DNA of 64,000 bases from Shewanella psychropiezotolerans (GCF_007197555.1 NZ_CP041614.1:1294001-1358000), one strand, 5' to 3'. Positions 39,324-48,325 are shown, counted from the first letter of the stretch. Notes: generated by a model not told the origin, from the letters alone. Numbers and translations: made by a program.

Positions 39324-41006
39324 ATGAGTAAGCAAGAGTTTGATATCTGTATCGTTGGCAGTGGTGCTGGCGCGGGTCCTATCGCCTATGAGTTAGCAAA
39401 GGCGGGCTATAAGATCGGTGTGTTGGAGAAGGGTAACTGGTTTAAAGAAAATGATTTCTTTAAAGATGAGCAATTGGGTCGCCACAGTGTGTTTCGCTCA
39501 CAATTTAAGGATGAGCGTCATGTACTTGAGGAGCCTAATGGTGATGACACTTGGTCATCAGACACTACGGCTCAGTTTTGGGGCGGCAATACTGTCGGCG
39601 GCGCGACTAATTTTATGAGCGCTTACTTTCATCGTCTCAAGCCCCAAGATTTCAGGTTAGTCACTGAATATGGTGACATTGAAGGTGCTAACAATGTCGA
39701 TTGGCCCATTAGTTATGATGATCTCGAGCCTTACTATACCAAGGTGGAACAGGTGATTGGCGTCTCTGGCAAAGTGGTAAAGCATCCGCAGTTAGAGCCG
39801 CGTTCGACCATAGACTTCCCCTTTCCACCGACCGCAGAACATCCTGTCGCTCAGCGCTTCGATGCCGCCTGTAAGGGGTTAAAGCTGCATCCCTTACCCA
39901 TGGCTCGCGGTATTCTCTCTATCCCCTTCAACGGCCGAAAAAGCTGTGAATACTCAGGTTATTGTGGCAGTTATGGCTGTCATTCCGGTGCAAAGGCTAG
40001 CTCTCGTGCAGCCTTGCTAGATGCGGCTGTAAAAACCGGCAATTGTGAGATAGTCACTCAGGCTAAGGTATATCGGCTCAATACGGACAGCTCTGGACAA
40101 ATAAGCTCCGTGGATTATTTCGATCTGACCGATGAAAACAGCTCAAAGCGCGTTACGGCTAAGCTGTTTGTGGTGGCCTGTTACTCCATTGAGAGTGCCC
40201 GCCTGTTACTCAGTAGCACTGGCGACAAACATCCCAATGGCATAGGAAATACCTATCAGCAGGTGGGAAAAAACCTGCACTGCTGCGCCGGAGGTACGGG
40301 TCATGGTGTGTTTGAGATGGGTAAGCTCAAAGAGTTCGAGGCCAAGCAGCTTAAAATTCGTGGTCCCTTTTTCAATCGAGCCCTGCAGGACTGGTATGAG
40401 ATTGACGATAAAGCAGTCTCATCTAAACCAATAAAAGGCGGCACACTCGATTTTGTCTTCGATCCACCATCGCCAACAGGGGAGACTGCCAGCTTGAAGT
40501 GGCAAGGGGAAAACCTGTTGTGGGGTACGCCGCTGAAACAGAAGATCAAATCCCACTTCACCAAGTCGAAAGACTTTAAGTTTGAAGTTTTCTGTGACTG
40601 GCTAACTAATGATGAATGCTATGTCAGTCTGGACCCTGTAGAGAAAGACCGCTGGGGTCAGAGCGTTGCCAAAGTCAGAACAGGCTTTCATTCCCATGAT
40701 GAGAAGGTGGCTCAGTATCTGGTGGATCGAGGCGTTGAAGTGATGAAAGCCATGGGGGCTCATCAAGCTTGGGGTAATGTTTTTACTCAGCCTACTTCAA
40801 ACTTAGTCGCCGGTGGTTGTCGTTTCGGCAATGATGTAAAAACCTCTGTGTTAGACAAGAACTGTAAAGTACATGATTGCGATAACCTCTATGTGACCGA
40901 TGGTTCATTTATGCCTAATGGAGGTAGTGTGACCCCAACCTTTACGATTTATGCTAATGCGTTTCGGGTGGCTGATAAGATTTTAGCGCGACTTGAGAAG
41001 GTTTAA
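39324..41006 (+). CDS. GMC oxidoreductase, dehydrogenase large subunit
   Basis: A 560-residue FAD flavoprotein. ADP-binding motif GSGAGAGPIAYELAKAG at about 11-27, GGNTVGGATNFMSAYFHR as the GMC signature region, a cysteine-rich patch CEYSGYCGSYGCHSGAKASS that may bind a 3Fe-4S cluster as in related dehydrogenases, and the C-terminal FAD/substrate block NLYVTDGSFMPNGGSVTPTF. With subunit 3 just upstream it should form a periplasmic sugar or polyol dehydrogenase. The usual third partner, a multihaem cytochrome c, is not present; the TlpA-like gene stands in its place. Confidence 0.87.
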   Translation: MSKQEFDICIVGSGAGAGPIAYELAKAGYKIGVLEKGNWFKENDFFKDEQLGRHSVFRSQFKDERHVLEEPNGDDTWSSDTTAQFWGGNTVGGATNFMSAYFHRLKPQDFRLVTEYGDIEGANNVDWPISYDDLEPYYTKVEQVIGVSGKVVKHPQLEPRSTIDFPFPPTAEHPVAQRFDAACKGLKLHPLPMARGILSIPFNGRKSCEYSGYCGSYGCHSGAKASSRAALLDAAVKTGNCEIVTQAKVYRLNTDSSGQISSVDYFDLTDENSSKRVTAKLFVVACYSIESARLLLSSTGDKHPNGIGNTYQQVGKNLHCCAGGTGHGVFEMGKLKEFEAKQLKIRGPFFNRALQDWYEIDDKAVSSKPIKGGTLDFVFDPPSPTGETASLKWQGENLLWGTPLKQKIKSHFTKSKDFKFEVFCDWLTNDECYVSLDPVEKDRWGQSVAKVRTGFHSHDEKVAQYLVDRGVEVMKAMGAHQAWGNVFTQPTSNLVAGGCRFGNDVKTSVLDKNCKVHDCDNLYVTDGSFMPNGGSVTPTFTIYANAFRVADKILARLEKV

Positions 41007-41052
41007 GTCAGTTAATTCATTCGTTCATTCGTTCATTCATGGCTTTAACGGG

Positions 41053-41134
41053 TGGTAGTGTGACCCCAACCTTTACGATTCTTGCTAATGCGTTTCGAGT
41101 AGCAGATAAGATTTTAGCGCCGCTAGATGAGGTA
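41053..41134 (+). repeat. Duplicated 3' end of the GMC gene
   Basis: This stretch repeats 40922-41002, the last 80 or so coding bases of the GMC gene, with few differences (GGTAGTGTGACCCCAACC at 41054 as at 40923). The distance is 131 bases. The copy follows the GMC stop and a TTCATTCG tandem repeat, has no start of its own and is non-coding. Confidence 0.85.
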
Positions 41135-41147
41135 GTCATCTAGCGGC
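41119..41147. terminator. Strong hairpin ending the GMC operon
   Basis: GCCGCTAGATGA (41119-41130), loop GGTAG, TCATCTAGCGGC (41136-41147), then CTCTCTTT. A twelve-pair perfect stem between the converging GMC and luxI genes. It begins inside the duplicated tail. Confidence 0.7.
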
Positions 41148-41165
41148 TCTCTTTAAATAAAATCG

Positions 41166-41875
41166 CTAGGAGCAAAGAGTTTTCTTCGAAGGGATCAGTG
41201 TTTCGACTTGTCCAAAATCCAGTACAGCCGCCATGGCATAACAACCATCATCCATCTTAACCGGCTTGGATAACGGGGTCGATTTAAAGCCTATTCGGGA
41301 AAAAACGACTCGTGTTGCGGGTGTCACTACCATGTAGACATACCTGATGTTTCTGTTGCGGCAATAATTTTGTAAGTGTGACAGCAACAGGTTCAGAGGA
41401 GGGTGATTACTCACCTTCGTTTTTCCTCTGTGAGTGGACTTGATTAATAGTCGGGATACTTCACAAGAGTTAGCGAGTTGAGTTGTAGGTTTAGAGCCCA
41501 GCAGAGGGCTGCTGAAAATCGTATTGATCATCCAGGGAGTGTCGTGATGATGTACTCTCAGGTATCCGGTCGCTTGACCATCGATAAAGAGTCCCAGATG
41601 GGTCGATGTATTATCGAAGTTGTCATATTCCTTCTCATCTTCCGGGCTTCCGACCCAGGCGAGTTCACGACAAAATACCTCGGCGCGTAGTCGATATAGT
41701 TTGTCCATCTGCCCTTGATTCGGGCTATGGGTGACGAGGTACTGGGGGGATTTACTGCAAAGCGATGGACATTATCACTGGTGTGATGATTTGTTAATGG
41801 AGTCTGATTTGTTAATGGAGTCTGATTTGTTAATGGAGTCTGATTTGTTAATGGAGTCTGATTTGATTCCAGCAT
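41166..41875 (-). CDS. luxI: LuxI-type acyl-homoserine lactone synthase, N-terminal frame broken at a C-run
   Basis: The well-conserved part (from ATG 41708, 180 residues) has every hallmark of LuxI enzymes: RLRAEVFCRELAWV (invariant Arg, Phe, Trp), EYDNFD (two Asp), GYLRVHH (Arg), and SCEVSRLLI (Glu and Arg). It would make acyl-homoserine lactone from SAM and acyl carrier protein. Before that ATG the same frame still looks coding (QYLVTHSPNQGQMDKLYRLR) but lacks a start. The other frame supplies one at 41875, running SDNVHRFAVNPP up to six Cs (plus-strand Gs 41744-41749). One added C joins them. The N-terminus then contains four NQTPLT repeats. Its start lies 450 bases from the divergent P450 gene. 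Confidence 0.85.
41788..41859 (-). repeat. Four 18-bp tandem repeats in the luxI 5' region
   Basis: The 18-base unit GATTTGTTAATGGAGTCT occurs four times without change at 41788, 41806, 41824 and 41842, with a partial fifth. In the luxI frame it encodes NQTPLT. As 18 is a multiple of three, copy-number change would lengthen or shorten the protein without shifting frame. Confidence 0.9.
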
Positions 41876-41928
41876 AGGGTTCTACTAATTTGGGCAAATT
41901 TCAAGGTGAATTACACCGCGATAATAGA

Positions 41929-41951
41929 ACCTTAGGTACTGTCCGAAAGGT
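41929..41951. promoter_or_regulatory. Possible lux-box-like inverted repeat upstream of luxI
   Basis: ACCTT and AAGGT arms enclose 13 bases, 54 bases upstream of the proposed luxI start. The classical lux box is a 20-base palindrome (ACCTGT ... ACAGGT); this one shares the outer ACCT/AGGT but has different spacing. Position is right for autoinduction of luxI; the match is weak. The remaining part of the 450-base divergent gap is AT-rich and shows no gene. Confidence 0.3.
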
Positions 41952-42328
41952 CAGTTGTAAATGTCGGATATTGCAATAAGGCGTTTGAAGGGGAAGTTTG
42001 TTGAAGTCCTGAGGTGCTAGTTAAAGATCTGAGAGTAATTGAACCCTTGAAGTATTTCGTTGAGTGAACTTAAGTTCATGGAAAAGTTATTTTTGTAAGA
42101 GATTAAGGTTGCGTAATTGTTCCTATTTATATTTTAAATTATTATCATGAACGATGAGAATGTTTGAAAATAATTTTAAAAGTGAATTTTATTAAATTGA
42201 TATTACGTTTGTAAATAATATTTATAAATAAAATAGTATTTGTGTTCATTAAATTTATACAGGAAACTATAGAGAGCAGATGTTCTCTGCCGGTAATTAA
42301 TAAAATGTAAGTTTACTCAGGGCTAAAA

Positions 42329-43732
42329 ATGAAATCACTCTCTCAATTATCCGGGCCTCCGGCAACGAGTATTCTCGGGCATGTCAGTGCATTGAAGCAA
42401 ACCGATATCCACCTCCAGATGTTGAAATGGATTGAGCAGTATGGAGATATTTTTCGGATCAGGTTAGGGATTAAGCCTGTGATGATAGTGGCCGAACCTA
42501 AATTGATTAAGACCTTGTTACGTAGCCGTCCAGAGCAATTCAGAAGAATTAAGAGCATAGAAACGGTTTTTGAAGAGGCTGGGCTAAACGGTATATTCTC
42601 TGCGGAGGGGGAGAAATGGAAAACCCACAGAAAACTCACAGAACCTAGTTTTCAGCCTGGTCATCTGAAGCATTTTTTCCCCCTGTTACAGGTCATCACC
42701 AAGAGGCTGGAGAAGCGATTCGAATACTTAGCCGTTTCGGGGCAAGAGTTCGATCTTCTGGATGAGTTTAAGCGTTATGCCGTCGACGTCACCACTTGGC
42801 TGGCATTCGGTGAAGATTTCAATTCACTGGAAAATTCCTCATCCAGATTAGAAGCTTGCCTGAAAACTGTGTTTCCAACCATGAACAAACGAATCACGTC
42901 ACCTGTACCTATCTGGCGCTTATTTCCGTCGAGAGCAGATAAAGCTTTCGATGCTTCCCTCAAGGAGGTTAAGACGCTGGTAAAGGGTTTCATCAGCAAC
43001 CAAAAGGAAAAAATGGCCGATAACCCTGAGTTGGCCAAAAAACCGGAAAATATGTTACAGGTCATGTTGACTGTGCAACAAGAAGACACCTCTCTTTCCG
43101 ATGATGATATCATCGCCAATGCGGTCACTTTCCTGCTAGCGGGGGAGGATACCACGGCCAATACGCTCACCTGGATGGCATTCTTATTATCAAACGATGG
43201 GGAGGCTGAGGAGCGTTTAAATCGAGAACTACTGGAGTCGAATGTTAGTGGTATTTTAGGCTGGCCGCTCCCCAGATTATCTTTTCTCAATGCCATCACC
43301 TATGAGGCGATGAGATTAAAACCAGTGACACCTCTGCTCTATCTGGAGCCGATACAAGATACCCAAGTGGGCGGCTATAGTGTCAGTAAGGGAACACCGA
43401 TATTCTTAATATTACACGCCAACGGTTTTAACCCTGATCTGTTCAGCGATCCTAACAGCTTCAACCCAAATCGTTGGCTGGACAAAGATCAGGCCTCATT
43501 TTCTTCACTTCAACCATTTGGGGGCGGGGCCAGATTGTGTCCCGGAAGGATGTTGGCCATGATGGAGATCAAGTTGGCGTTCAGTACTCTGTTCAGAAAC
43601 TTCAGTTTGCAGCCCATGCAGGCGAGCAGTGAAGTGACTGAGCAGTTTGCTCTTACCATGTCACCCCATGGATTCAGGTGTAAAATACACAAGCGGATCA
43701 AGCTTGAATCGATGGGAACCGCCGTTAATTGA
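42329..43732 (+). CDS. Cytochrome P450
   Basis: A 467-residue haem monooxygenase without a membrane anchor. The I-helix oxygen motif is AGEDTT at 271-276, the ExxR pair Glu326/Arg329 is in YEAMRLKP, and the haem loop FGGGARLCPGR has the ligand Cys404. The N-terminal part (GPPATSILGHVSALKQTDIHL) and SAEGEKWKTHRKLTEPSFQPGHLKHF follow the long-chain-type bacterial P450 pattern. No ferredoxin or reductase gene is adjacent, so redox partners must be elsewhere. It lies between divergent luxI and the luxR-like gene, and an AGAGA/TCTCT inverted repeat (42271-42288) lies 40 bases ahead of it. Substrate unknown. Confidence 0.92.
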   Translation: MKSLSQLSGPPATSILGHVSALKQTDIHLQMLKWIEQYGDIFRIRLGIKPVMIVAEPKLIKTLLRSRPEQFRRIKSIETVFEEAGLNGIFSAEGEKWKTHRKLTEPSFQPGHLKHFFPLLQVITKRLEKRFEYLAVSGQEFDLLDEFKRYAVDVTTWLAFGEDFNSLENSSSRLEACLKTVFPTMNKRITSPVPIWRLFPSRADKAFDASLKEVKTLVKGFISNQKEKMADNPELAKKPENMLQVMLTVQQEDTSLSDDDIIANAVTFLLAGEDTTANTLTWMAFLLSNDGEAEERLNRELLESNVSGILGWPLPRLSFLNAITYEAMRLKPVTPLLYLEPIQDTQVGGYSVSKGTPIFLILHANGFNPDLFSDPNSFNPNRWLDKDQASFSSLQPFGGGARLCPGRMLAMMEIKLAFSTLFRNFSLQPMQASSEVTEQFALTMSPHGFRCKIHKRIKLESMGTAVN

Positions 43733-43981
43733 GTATCTTATCAAACCATGGCTATTTTTGATTAAAATTGATTTGTGCAATCGCCGATCTTGATGACTGT
43801 GATTTTTTTGTTAAGAGATCGATCTTTTTTCTTTGCATCTTGGTTTGATTGAGATTAAATTTATAGCTTAGGCGAGTATCGGTAGGGGAACTTACCGCTA
43901 GGGTGATACTTTAATTGTATTTTATTTTTTGTTATTGCAGTGACCTGGCTAACGAAACATTCAATTGAAGGATGATGAATA

Positions 43982-44734
43982 ATGAGATTGCTGGAAGGGA
44001 ATAATATCTCGCTTAATATAAAGCAAGTTTCAGATGTATATCAAATGTTTAGTGCCTCATCATCTTGTGATGAGATACTGCAATGTGCTAAGACTTTACA
44101 AAACTTGTTGGAAGTTGATGGAGTGGCTCTCATTACTCTGGTTATCCGCCCGGATCACAGTATTAATATTGAGAGGGTCGTTAGTTCCGGATTTGGTTTC
44201 GCGGCCAAGAGTGCGGAGTGGGACAGCATATATCAGAAGAAAAAATTTCAATATATTGACCCGATAGTGAGTTGTTCCAAGTCCTTCAGGAACTCTTTTA
44301 ATTGGAAGTCTGTCCCTTCGATGATGTCGCTGTCAGAGAATCAGTTCAATTTTCTGGAGAGAGCACAGGAGATGGGCTTGAAGGAGGGAGCCAGCATAGG
44401 TTCTTTTTCTTCCAGACATATCTATAAGGAGCTGAACATCACATCTGTGTGTGGTTGTTCGCTCAACACGGAGCAGCTCGCGACCTTAGAATTGATCAAT
44501 GCGGTTTCGGCTCAGGCCATGACCCGTCTTATGCACCCGGTGGAGGAGTTGACGAAGAGAGAGCGGGAGATATTGGCATGGTCTTCCGAAGGAAAGTCAT
44601 CTTGGGAGATTGGCATGATCTGCTCTATCACAGAGAGAACAGTGAAGTTTCATCTGAAAAACATTTATAAGAAGCTCAATGTACAAAATAGGGCACAGGC
44701 GATTGTTTGTGCAATTAGGCAAGGCTTAATATAA
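43982..44734 (+). CDS. luxR: LuxR-type quorum-sensing regulator
   Basis: A 250-residue transcription factor with an N-terminal autoinducer-binding domain (about 15-175; Tyr91-x-Asp93-Pro94 in QYIDPIV, Trp108, Gly136 near KEGASI) and a C-terminal LuxR helix-turn-helix (about 188-250; ELTKREREILAWSSEGKSSWEI, then ERTVKFHLKNIYKKLNV). The ligand-pocket residues are kept, so it should bind an acyl-homoserine lactone. AAGGA lies about nine bases ahead. It follows the P450 by 250 bases on the same strand, with luxI beyond. Confidence 0.9.
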   Translation: MRLLEGNNISLNIKQVSDVYQMFSASSSCDEILQCAKTLQNLLEVDGVALITLVIRPDHSINIERVVSSGFGFAAKSAEWDSIYQKKKFQYIDPIVSCSKSFRNSFNWKSVPSMMSLSENQFNFLERAQEMGLKEGASIGSFSSRHIYKELNITSVCGCSLNTEQLATLELINAVSAQAMTRLMHPVEELTKREREILAWSSEGKSSWEIGMICSITERTVKFHLKNIYKKLNVQNRAQAIVCAIRQGLI

Positions 44735-45183
44735 GCTGTTTAAATATCATACTTTAGGTGTTTAAATTATAAACTGATATTCTTTAGGATGAATAACGTC
44801 AATATTTAAATATATATTCATGAATATAAGAGAACTCTCTAATAACCTATGGTTACTGGGTTTTAGCTTTATATGGTACGGAGAATGGTTAACTCATTAT
44901 ATTCTAGCTGTCTGAGGGAACAGTTATTAAAGTGTCATTTATACAGGATAATGAACTCATAATATATTTGCTTTTGTCTATACATTTAGACATGCAGGTT
45001 ATTAGTTACTCAGAATAAGTTAAACTCAGATTGAATTATATTTTAATTGTTTGTTTATTATTCGGTTCAGCTCATTGAAATGAGATGGATTAAATAATAT
45101 ATATTCTCTTATTTTTATTTACTCGGTAAATTTCTTATTTAAGACCAATATTTGCCCGTTCCCCCTTGAACGGGCTTTTTTTT
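44735..45183 (+). other. Gene-free AT-rich stretch ending in an orphan terminator
   Basis: About 420 very AT-rich bases follow luxR without any credible reading frame, and end at a textbook terminator: GCCCGTTC (45154-45161) pairs with GAACGGGC (45168-45175), followed by eight Ts. A terminator so far from any stop codon suggests either a long luxR 3' end or a separate small RNA in this interval. Confidence 0.5.
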
Positions 45184-45502
45184 GTATATCATTGACTAAA
45201 ACACCATCTCGGGGACATGCTCCGGCACCACAACTTAACCTGCAGTGAGCTCGATGCTCTCCTTAATACTGATGCCTGCTCGATATGAAGAAGACATTTT
45301 ATCTTTTTCAGTTGAGCTACTGCCCATTTGAACAGTGCCATGATACTTGCAGATCACGTATTATCATTTTAGTAATTTAACAAGTTAATGACATTTTGTT
45401 GGTTATTAATTTCTCGAAGCTGCGGTAACAAGACTGGAAGGGCTAGATAGCGATTCAAGTTCTATATCCAGATCGTCGAATTAAGATGGAAGGATTCTAG
45501 GC
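45184..45502 (+). promoter_or_regulatory. Leader region of cspD
   Basis: 319 bases with no gene. Cold-shock-type genes often have long untranslated leaders, and this gap may hold one. The ribosome site is AAGGA at 45490-45494. Confidence 0.3.
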
Positions 45503-45724
45503 ATGATGAAAGGAACGGTGAAGTGGTTTAACAACACTAAAGGCTTTGGATTTATCTGTCCAGGCGCCGGTGGTGAAGATGTTTTTGCCCACTATTCTGC
45601 CATACAAATGGAAGGTTACCGGACTCTGGCGGCAGGCCAAGCTGTCGAATATAAGGTAGAGGCCGGTCCTAAAGGCATGCACGCATTGGCTATAACACCA
45701 ACGGATGAAATGCCAGTGAATTAG
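45503..45724 (+). CDS. cspD: CspD-like cold-shock-domain protein
   Basis: A 73-residue single cold-shock domain with RNA-binding motifs KGFGFICP (RNP1) and [10 protein letters not shown] (RNP2). [20 protein letters not shown] and [17 protein letters not shown] follow E. coli CspD much more closely than CspA. CspD inhibits replication in stationary phase in E. coli. Usually the gene sits beside clpS-clpA; here it is alone. Two ATGs in a row (45503, 45506) are both possible starts. Confidence 0.87.
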   Translation: MMKGTVKWFNNTKGFGFICPGAGGEDVFAHYSAIQMEGYRTLAAGQAVEYKVEAGPKGMHALAITPTDEMPVN

Positions 45725-45883
45725 GTTTTAAATGGAGACTCCACATTAACCCTATGATTAAAAAGTAAGATCCCCAAATAGGCACTCAAGGATGAGAGCC
45801 ATAGAATCGAGTGTTTACTTAAAGAACAAACTCGAATCTCTGTTGTAAACCACAAGCATTAAAATAGCATCATCAACCCTTTG

Positions 45884-45917
45884 CCCGTTAAGTTCACTCC
45901 TTAACGGGATTTTTTTC
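45884..45917 (+). terminator. Terminator after cspD
   Basis: CCCGTTAAG (45884-45892) pairs with CTTAACGGG (45900-45908), then A and seven Ts. It lies 160 bases behind the cspD stop. Confidence 0.85.
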
Positions 45918-46000
45918 GTGGTCAGCATCAGCAGCTAGGCCAACATCTCAGACTTATGGAGCTGTATTGTCGATATTGGTTCTAAATTACTCGCTGAGTA

Positions 46001-46032
46001 ATCCTGAACTCATTTCAGGATCCAGCTTGAAT
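46001..46032. repeat. Dispersed 32-base repeat, copy A
   Basis: Starts ATCCTGAACTCATTTCAGGA, which is itself a stem (TCCTGAA/TTCAGGA), and continues TCCAGCTTGAAT. It differs at two of 32 positions from 48457-48488 on the same strand. Confidence 0.75.
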
Positions 46033-46127
46033 GTTTGAGGTAAGATGTAGGGCGTCTGTGGTCCCTATATTTACTATCTAGGTGAATATCGCACAGTTAA
46101 AGCAGTAAGTTGTAAGTAAAATGAAGC

Positions 46128-46153
46128 GTTCCTAGGATCTAGATCCTAGGAAC
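46128..46153. repeat. Perfect 26-base CCTAGG palindrome at convergent gene ends, copy 3
   Basis: GTTCCTAGGATCT (46128-46140) is followed by its exact reverse complement to 46153, then CAGTTTTT. It lies between cspD and the sulfatase stop, shares its sequence with the palindrome at 25989-26020, and could terminate both transcripts. Confidence 0.7.
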
Positions 46154-46180
46154 TCAGTTTTTATGATTAAGGCGTGACAG

Positions 46181-48148
46181 CTATGGTGTCACGATATTAA
46201 ACCAGAAGTTGAAGTCGTCCAGCATACCGAGAAACTCATTAAACTGTTTCTTGTCGCCACTTATCTTCACTGAACCATTTTTGATGGCTTCATCGAAGGT
46301 GAACTCTTTAAGCTGAATACTGTTCATGGTGTTCATCGACATGACTAAAGCGACATCAGGTTTAGCAACCTGGTTTTGGCTGTGGTGCAGAACGGCATTC
46401 TCTATCGTTAAGGTGTACTTACTCTTAAGATCAGTAAAGTCGATATTGATATCAAACACTTTCCCGGCCGCTTTTGCCGAGTCGAGTCTGACCGCTAAGA
46501 AATCAAACAGCATATCCGGGGTCATGGCGCGAATGGTATCAGGCGTTGCCGTTTGGGTGCCTCCTGCGGATGGGACACCATTTCTCAGTTCATAGGCACC
46601 TTGTAGATACACAGAGCGCCACGGACCTGATTCGGCCTGATAGCCAAGTTGCTCGAAAGCATCGGCCAGTAACTCTTTAGCTGGTCGACTCTTAGGGTTA
46701 GCAAATACGGCATGTTTCATCACTTCAGCAACCCAGCGATACTCTCCTTTATCAAATGAAGCCTGGGATTTTTTGATCACGGCAGCTTCGCCGCCCATAA
46801 AATCCATGTACTTTGTCGCTACCATCTCTGGCGGCAGGTTATTGAGGTTTGAGGGATTACCGTTATACCAGCCCATATACTTTTGATATACGGCGCGGCT
46901 ATTATGGCGAAGGGTGCCGTAGTAACCGCGAGTCGGCCAGTTTTGTTCCAGCTCGGCAGGTAAGGTGATTATCTCGGAGATCTCTTCACCTGTATAACCT
47001 TGGTTCATCAGACGTACTGATTGGTCATGGGTAAATTTGTAGATATCACGCTGCTTTTTAAAATAGGGAATGATGTTTTCAGTGTCCCATACTGGCCAGT
47101 GATGACTTTGAAATTTTACTTTGGCCTGGCTGCCCCAGGTATCGATGGTTTCGTCGAGGAAATTGGCCCAAATCAATGCATCTCGCACCTCTGCCCCACG
47201 CAGTGTCAAGATGTTGTGCATGGTATTGGTGGAGTTTTCTGCCATCCAGAGCGCTTTCATATCAGGGAACCAGGTATTCATTTCGGCTGGAGCTTCACTG
47301 CCAGGCGTTAGCTGAAACTCCATATTGATCCCATCGATACTGAGTTTCTCACCGGTTTTGGTGATCTCATGGCTAGGTAATAATAGGCCAGCGAGCCCGG
47401 TCGAGACTGTCATTCCTAGACCACCATTGACGCCCCCTTTTGCATTGCGGGGGAGCATAGCACCGTACATGTATATGGCGCGGCGTCCCATGGCGTTACC
47501 TGCGATCACATTTTCTGAGACTGCATGTTCGGTAAAGTGCTCGGGTGAGATAATTTGCACCTCTCCAGACGCAACTTGCTCTGTGGTAGCAATTCCTGTT
47601 GCGCCGCCGTAATGATCGATATGGCTATGGCTGTAGATGATAGCCACAACCGGACGCTCTCCTAACTGTTCATTGATAAAGTCCAGCGCGGCTTTCGCAG
47701 TCTCGGGTGAGATAAGTGGATCGAAGACAATCCAGCCTGTTTTACCTTTGATAAAGGTGATATTGGATAGATCGAAGCCACGAACTTGATAGATGTTGTC
47801 GGTGACCTTAAATAGACCATGTTGGATCACAAGCTGAGCGTTTCGCCACAGACTTGGGTTAACTGTATCTGGCGCGTCCTTATCGATACTGATGTAGGTC
47901 TTGTACTGCTCCAGATCCCAGACCACATTGCCCTGAGAGTCCTTGATGGTGACAGTATCAGGTTTGGCGATAAAGCCCCGTTGGGCATCTTCAAAATCTT
48001 GTCTGTCACTGAAGGGTAAGGCCTTCAGTACCGCAGCATTGGCTACCTTGGTATATTGACTGGCGGGTTTTGACTGAGTCGCAGCAAGACTCGAGTGAGG
48101 TAAAACCAGAGAAAATGCGACTAGCAGCGCAAGCTTAGATCTATTCAT
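46181..48148 (-). CDS. Alkylsulfatase of the metallo-beta-lactamase fold (SdsA1/YjcS-like)
   Basis: A 655-residue secreted hydrolase. Signal peptide MNRSKLALLVAFSLVLPHSSLA. The zinc site HxHxDH is in AIIYSHSHIDHYGGATGI, and further ligands lie in ELTPGSEAPAEMNTWFPD. A dimerisation segment and a C-terminal SCP2-like lipid-binding domain (ISGDKKQFNEFLGMLDDF) follow, the three-part layout of SdsA1. The reaction would be release of inorganic sulfate from medium-chain alkyl sulfates such as SDS. It stands alone between repeats. Confidence 0.9.
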   Translation of the reverse strand: MNRSKLALLVAFSLVLPHSSLAATQSKPASQYTKVANAAVLKALPFSDRQDFEDAQRGFIAKPDTVTIKDSQGNVVWDLEQYKTYISIDKDAPDTVNPSLWRNAQLVIQHGLFKVTDNIYQVRGFDLSNITFIKGKTGWIVFDPLISPETAKAALDFINEQLGERPVVAIIYSHSHIDHYGGATGIATTEQVASGEVQIISPEHFTEHAVSENVIAGNAMGRRAIYMYGAMLPRNAKGGVNGGLGMTVSTGLAGLLLPSHEITKTGEKLSIDGINMEFQLTPGSEAPAEMNTWFPDMKALWMAENSTNTMHNILTLRGAEVRDALIWANFLDETIDTWGSQAKVKFQSHHWPVWDTENIIPYFKKQRDIYKFTHDQSVRLMNQGYTGEEISEIITLPAELEQNWPTRGYYGTLRHNSRAVYQKYMGWYNGNPSNLNNLPPEMVATKYMDFMGGEAAVIKKSQASFDKGEYRWVAEVMKHAVFANPKSRPAKELLADAFEQLGYQAESGPWRSVYLQGAYELRNGVPSAGGTQTATPDTIRAMTPDMLFDFLAVRLDSAKAAGKVFDINIDFTDLKSKYTLTIENAVLHHSQNQVAKPDVALVMSMNTMNSIQLKEFTFDEAIKNGSVKISGDKKQFNEFLGMLDDFNFWFNIVTP

Positions 48149-48325
48149 TACAAATTCCTTTTATAACGGAGAGGGAAAAGCTGATTTAAATAATGGGTAA
48201 AAGTATAGTGAACTTAACGGGGAACGGTTGAATTATCAACAGCTAATGTGATGATTTTTTTAATATTTACAGAGGTAAGATTTTAGGAAGGGAGGACGTT
48301 TTTACTTTGTAATTGGAACTGCTGG

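Noticed and set aside
41788..41859. CRISPR-like repeat near luxI
   Set aside because: Eighteen-base units directly joined, no spacers, and in frame with luxI.
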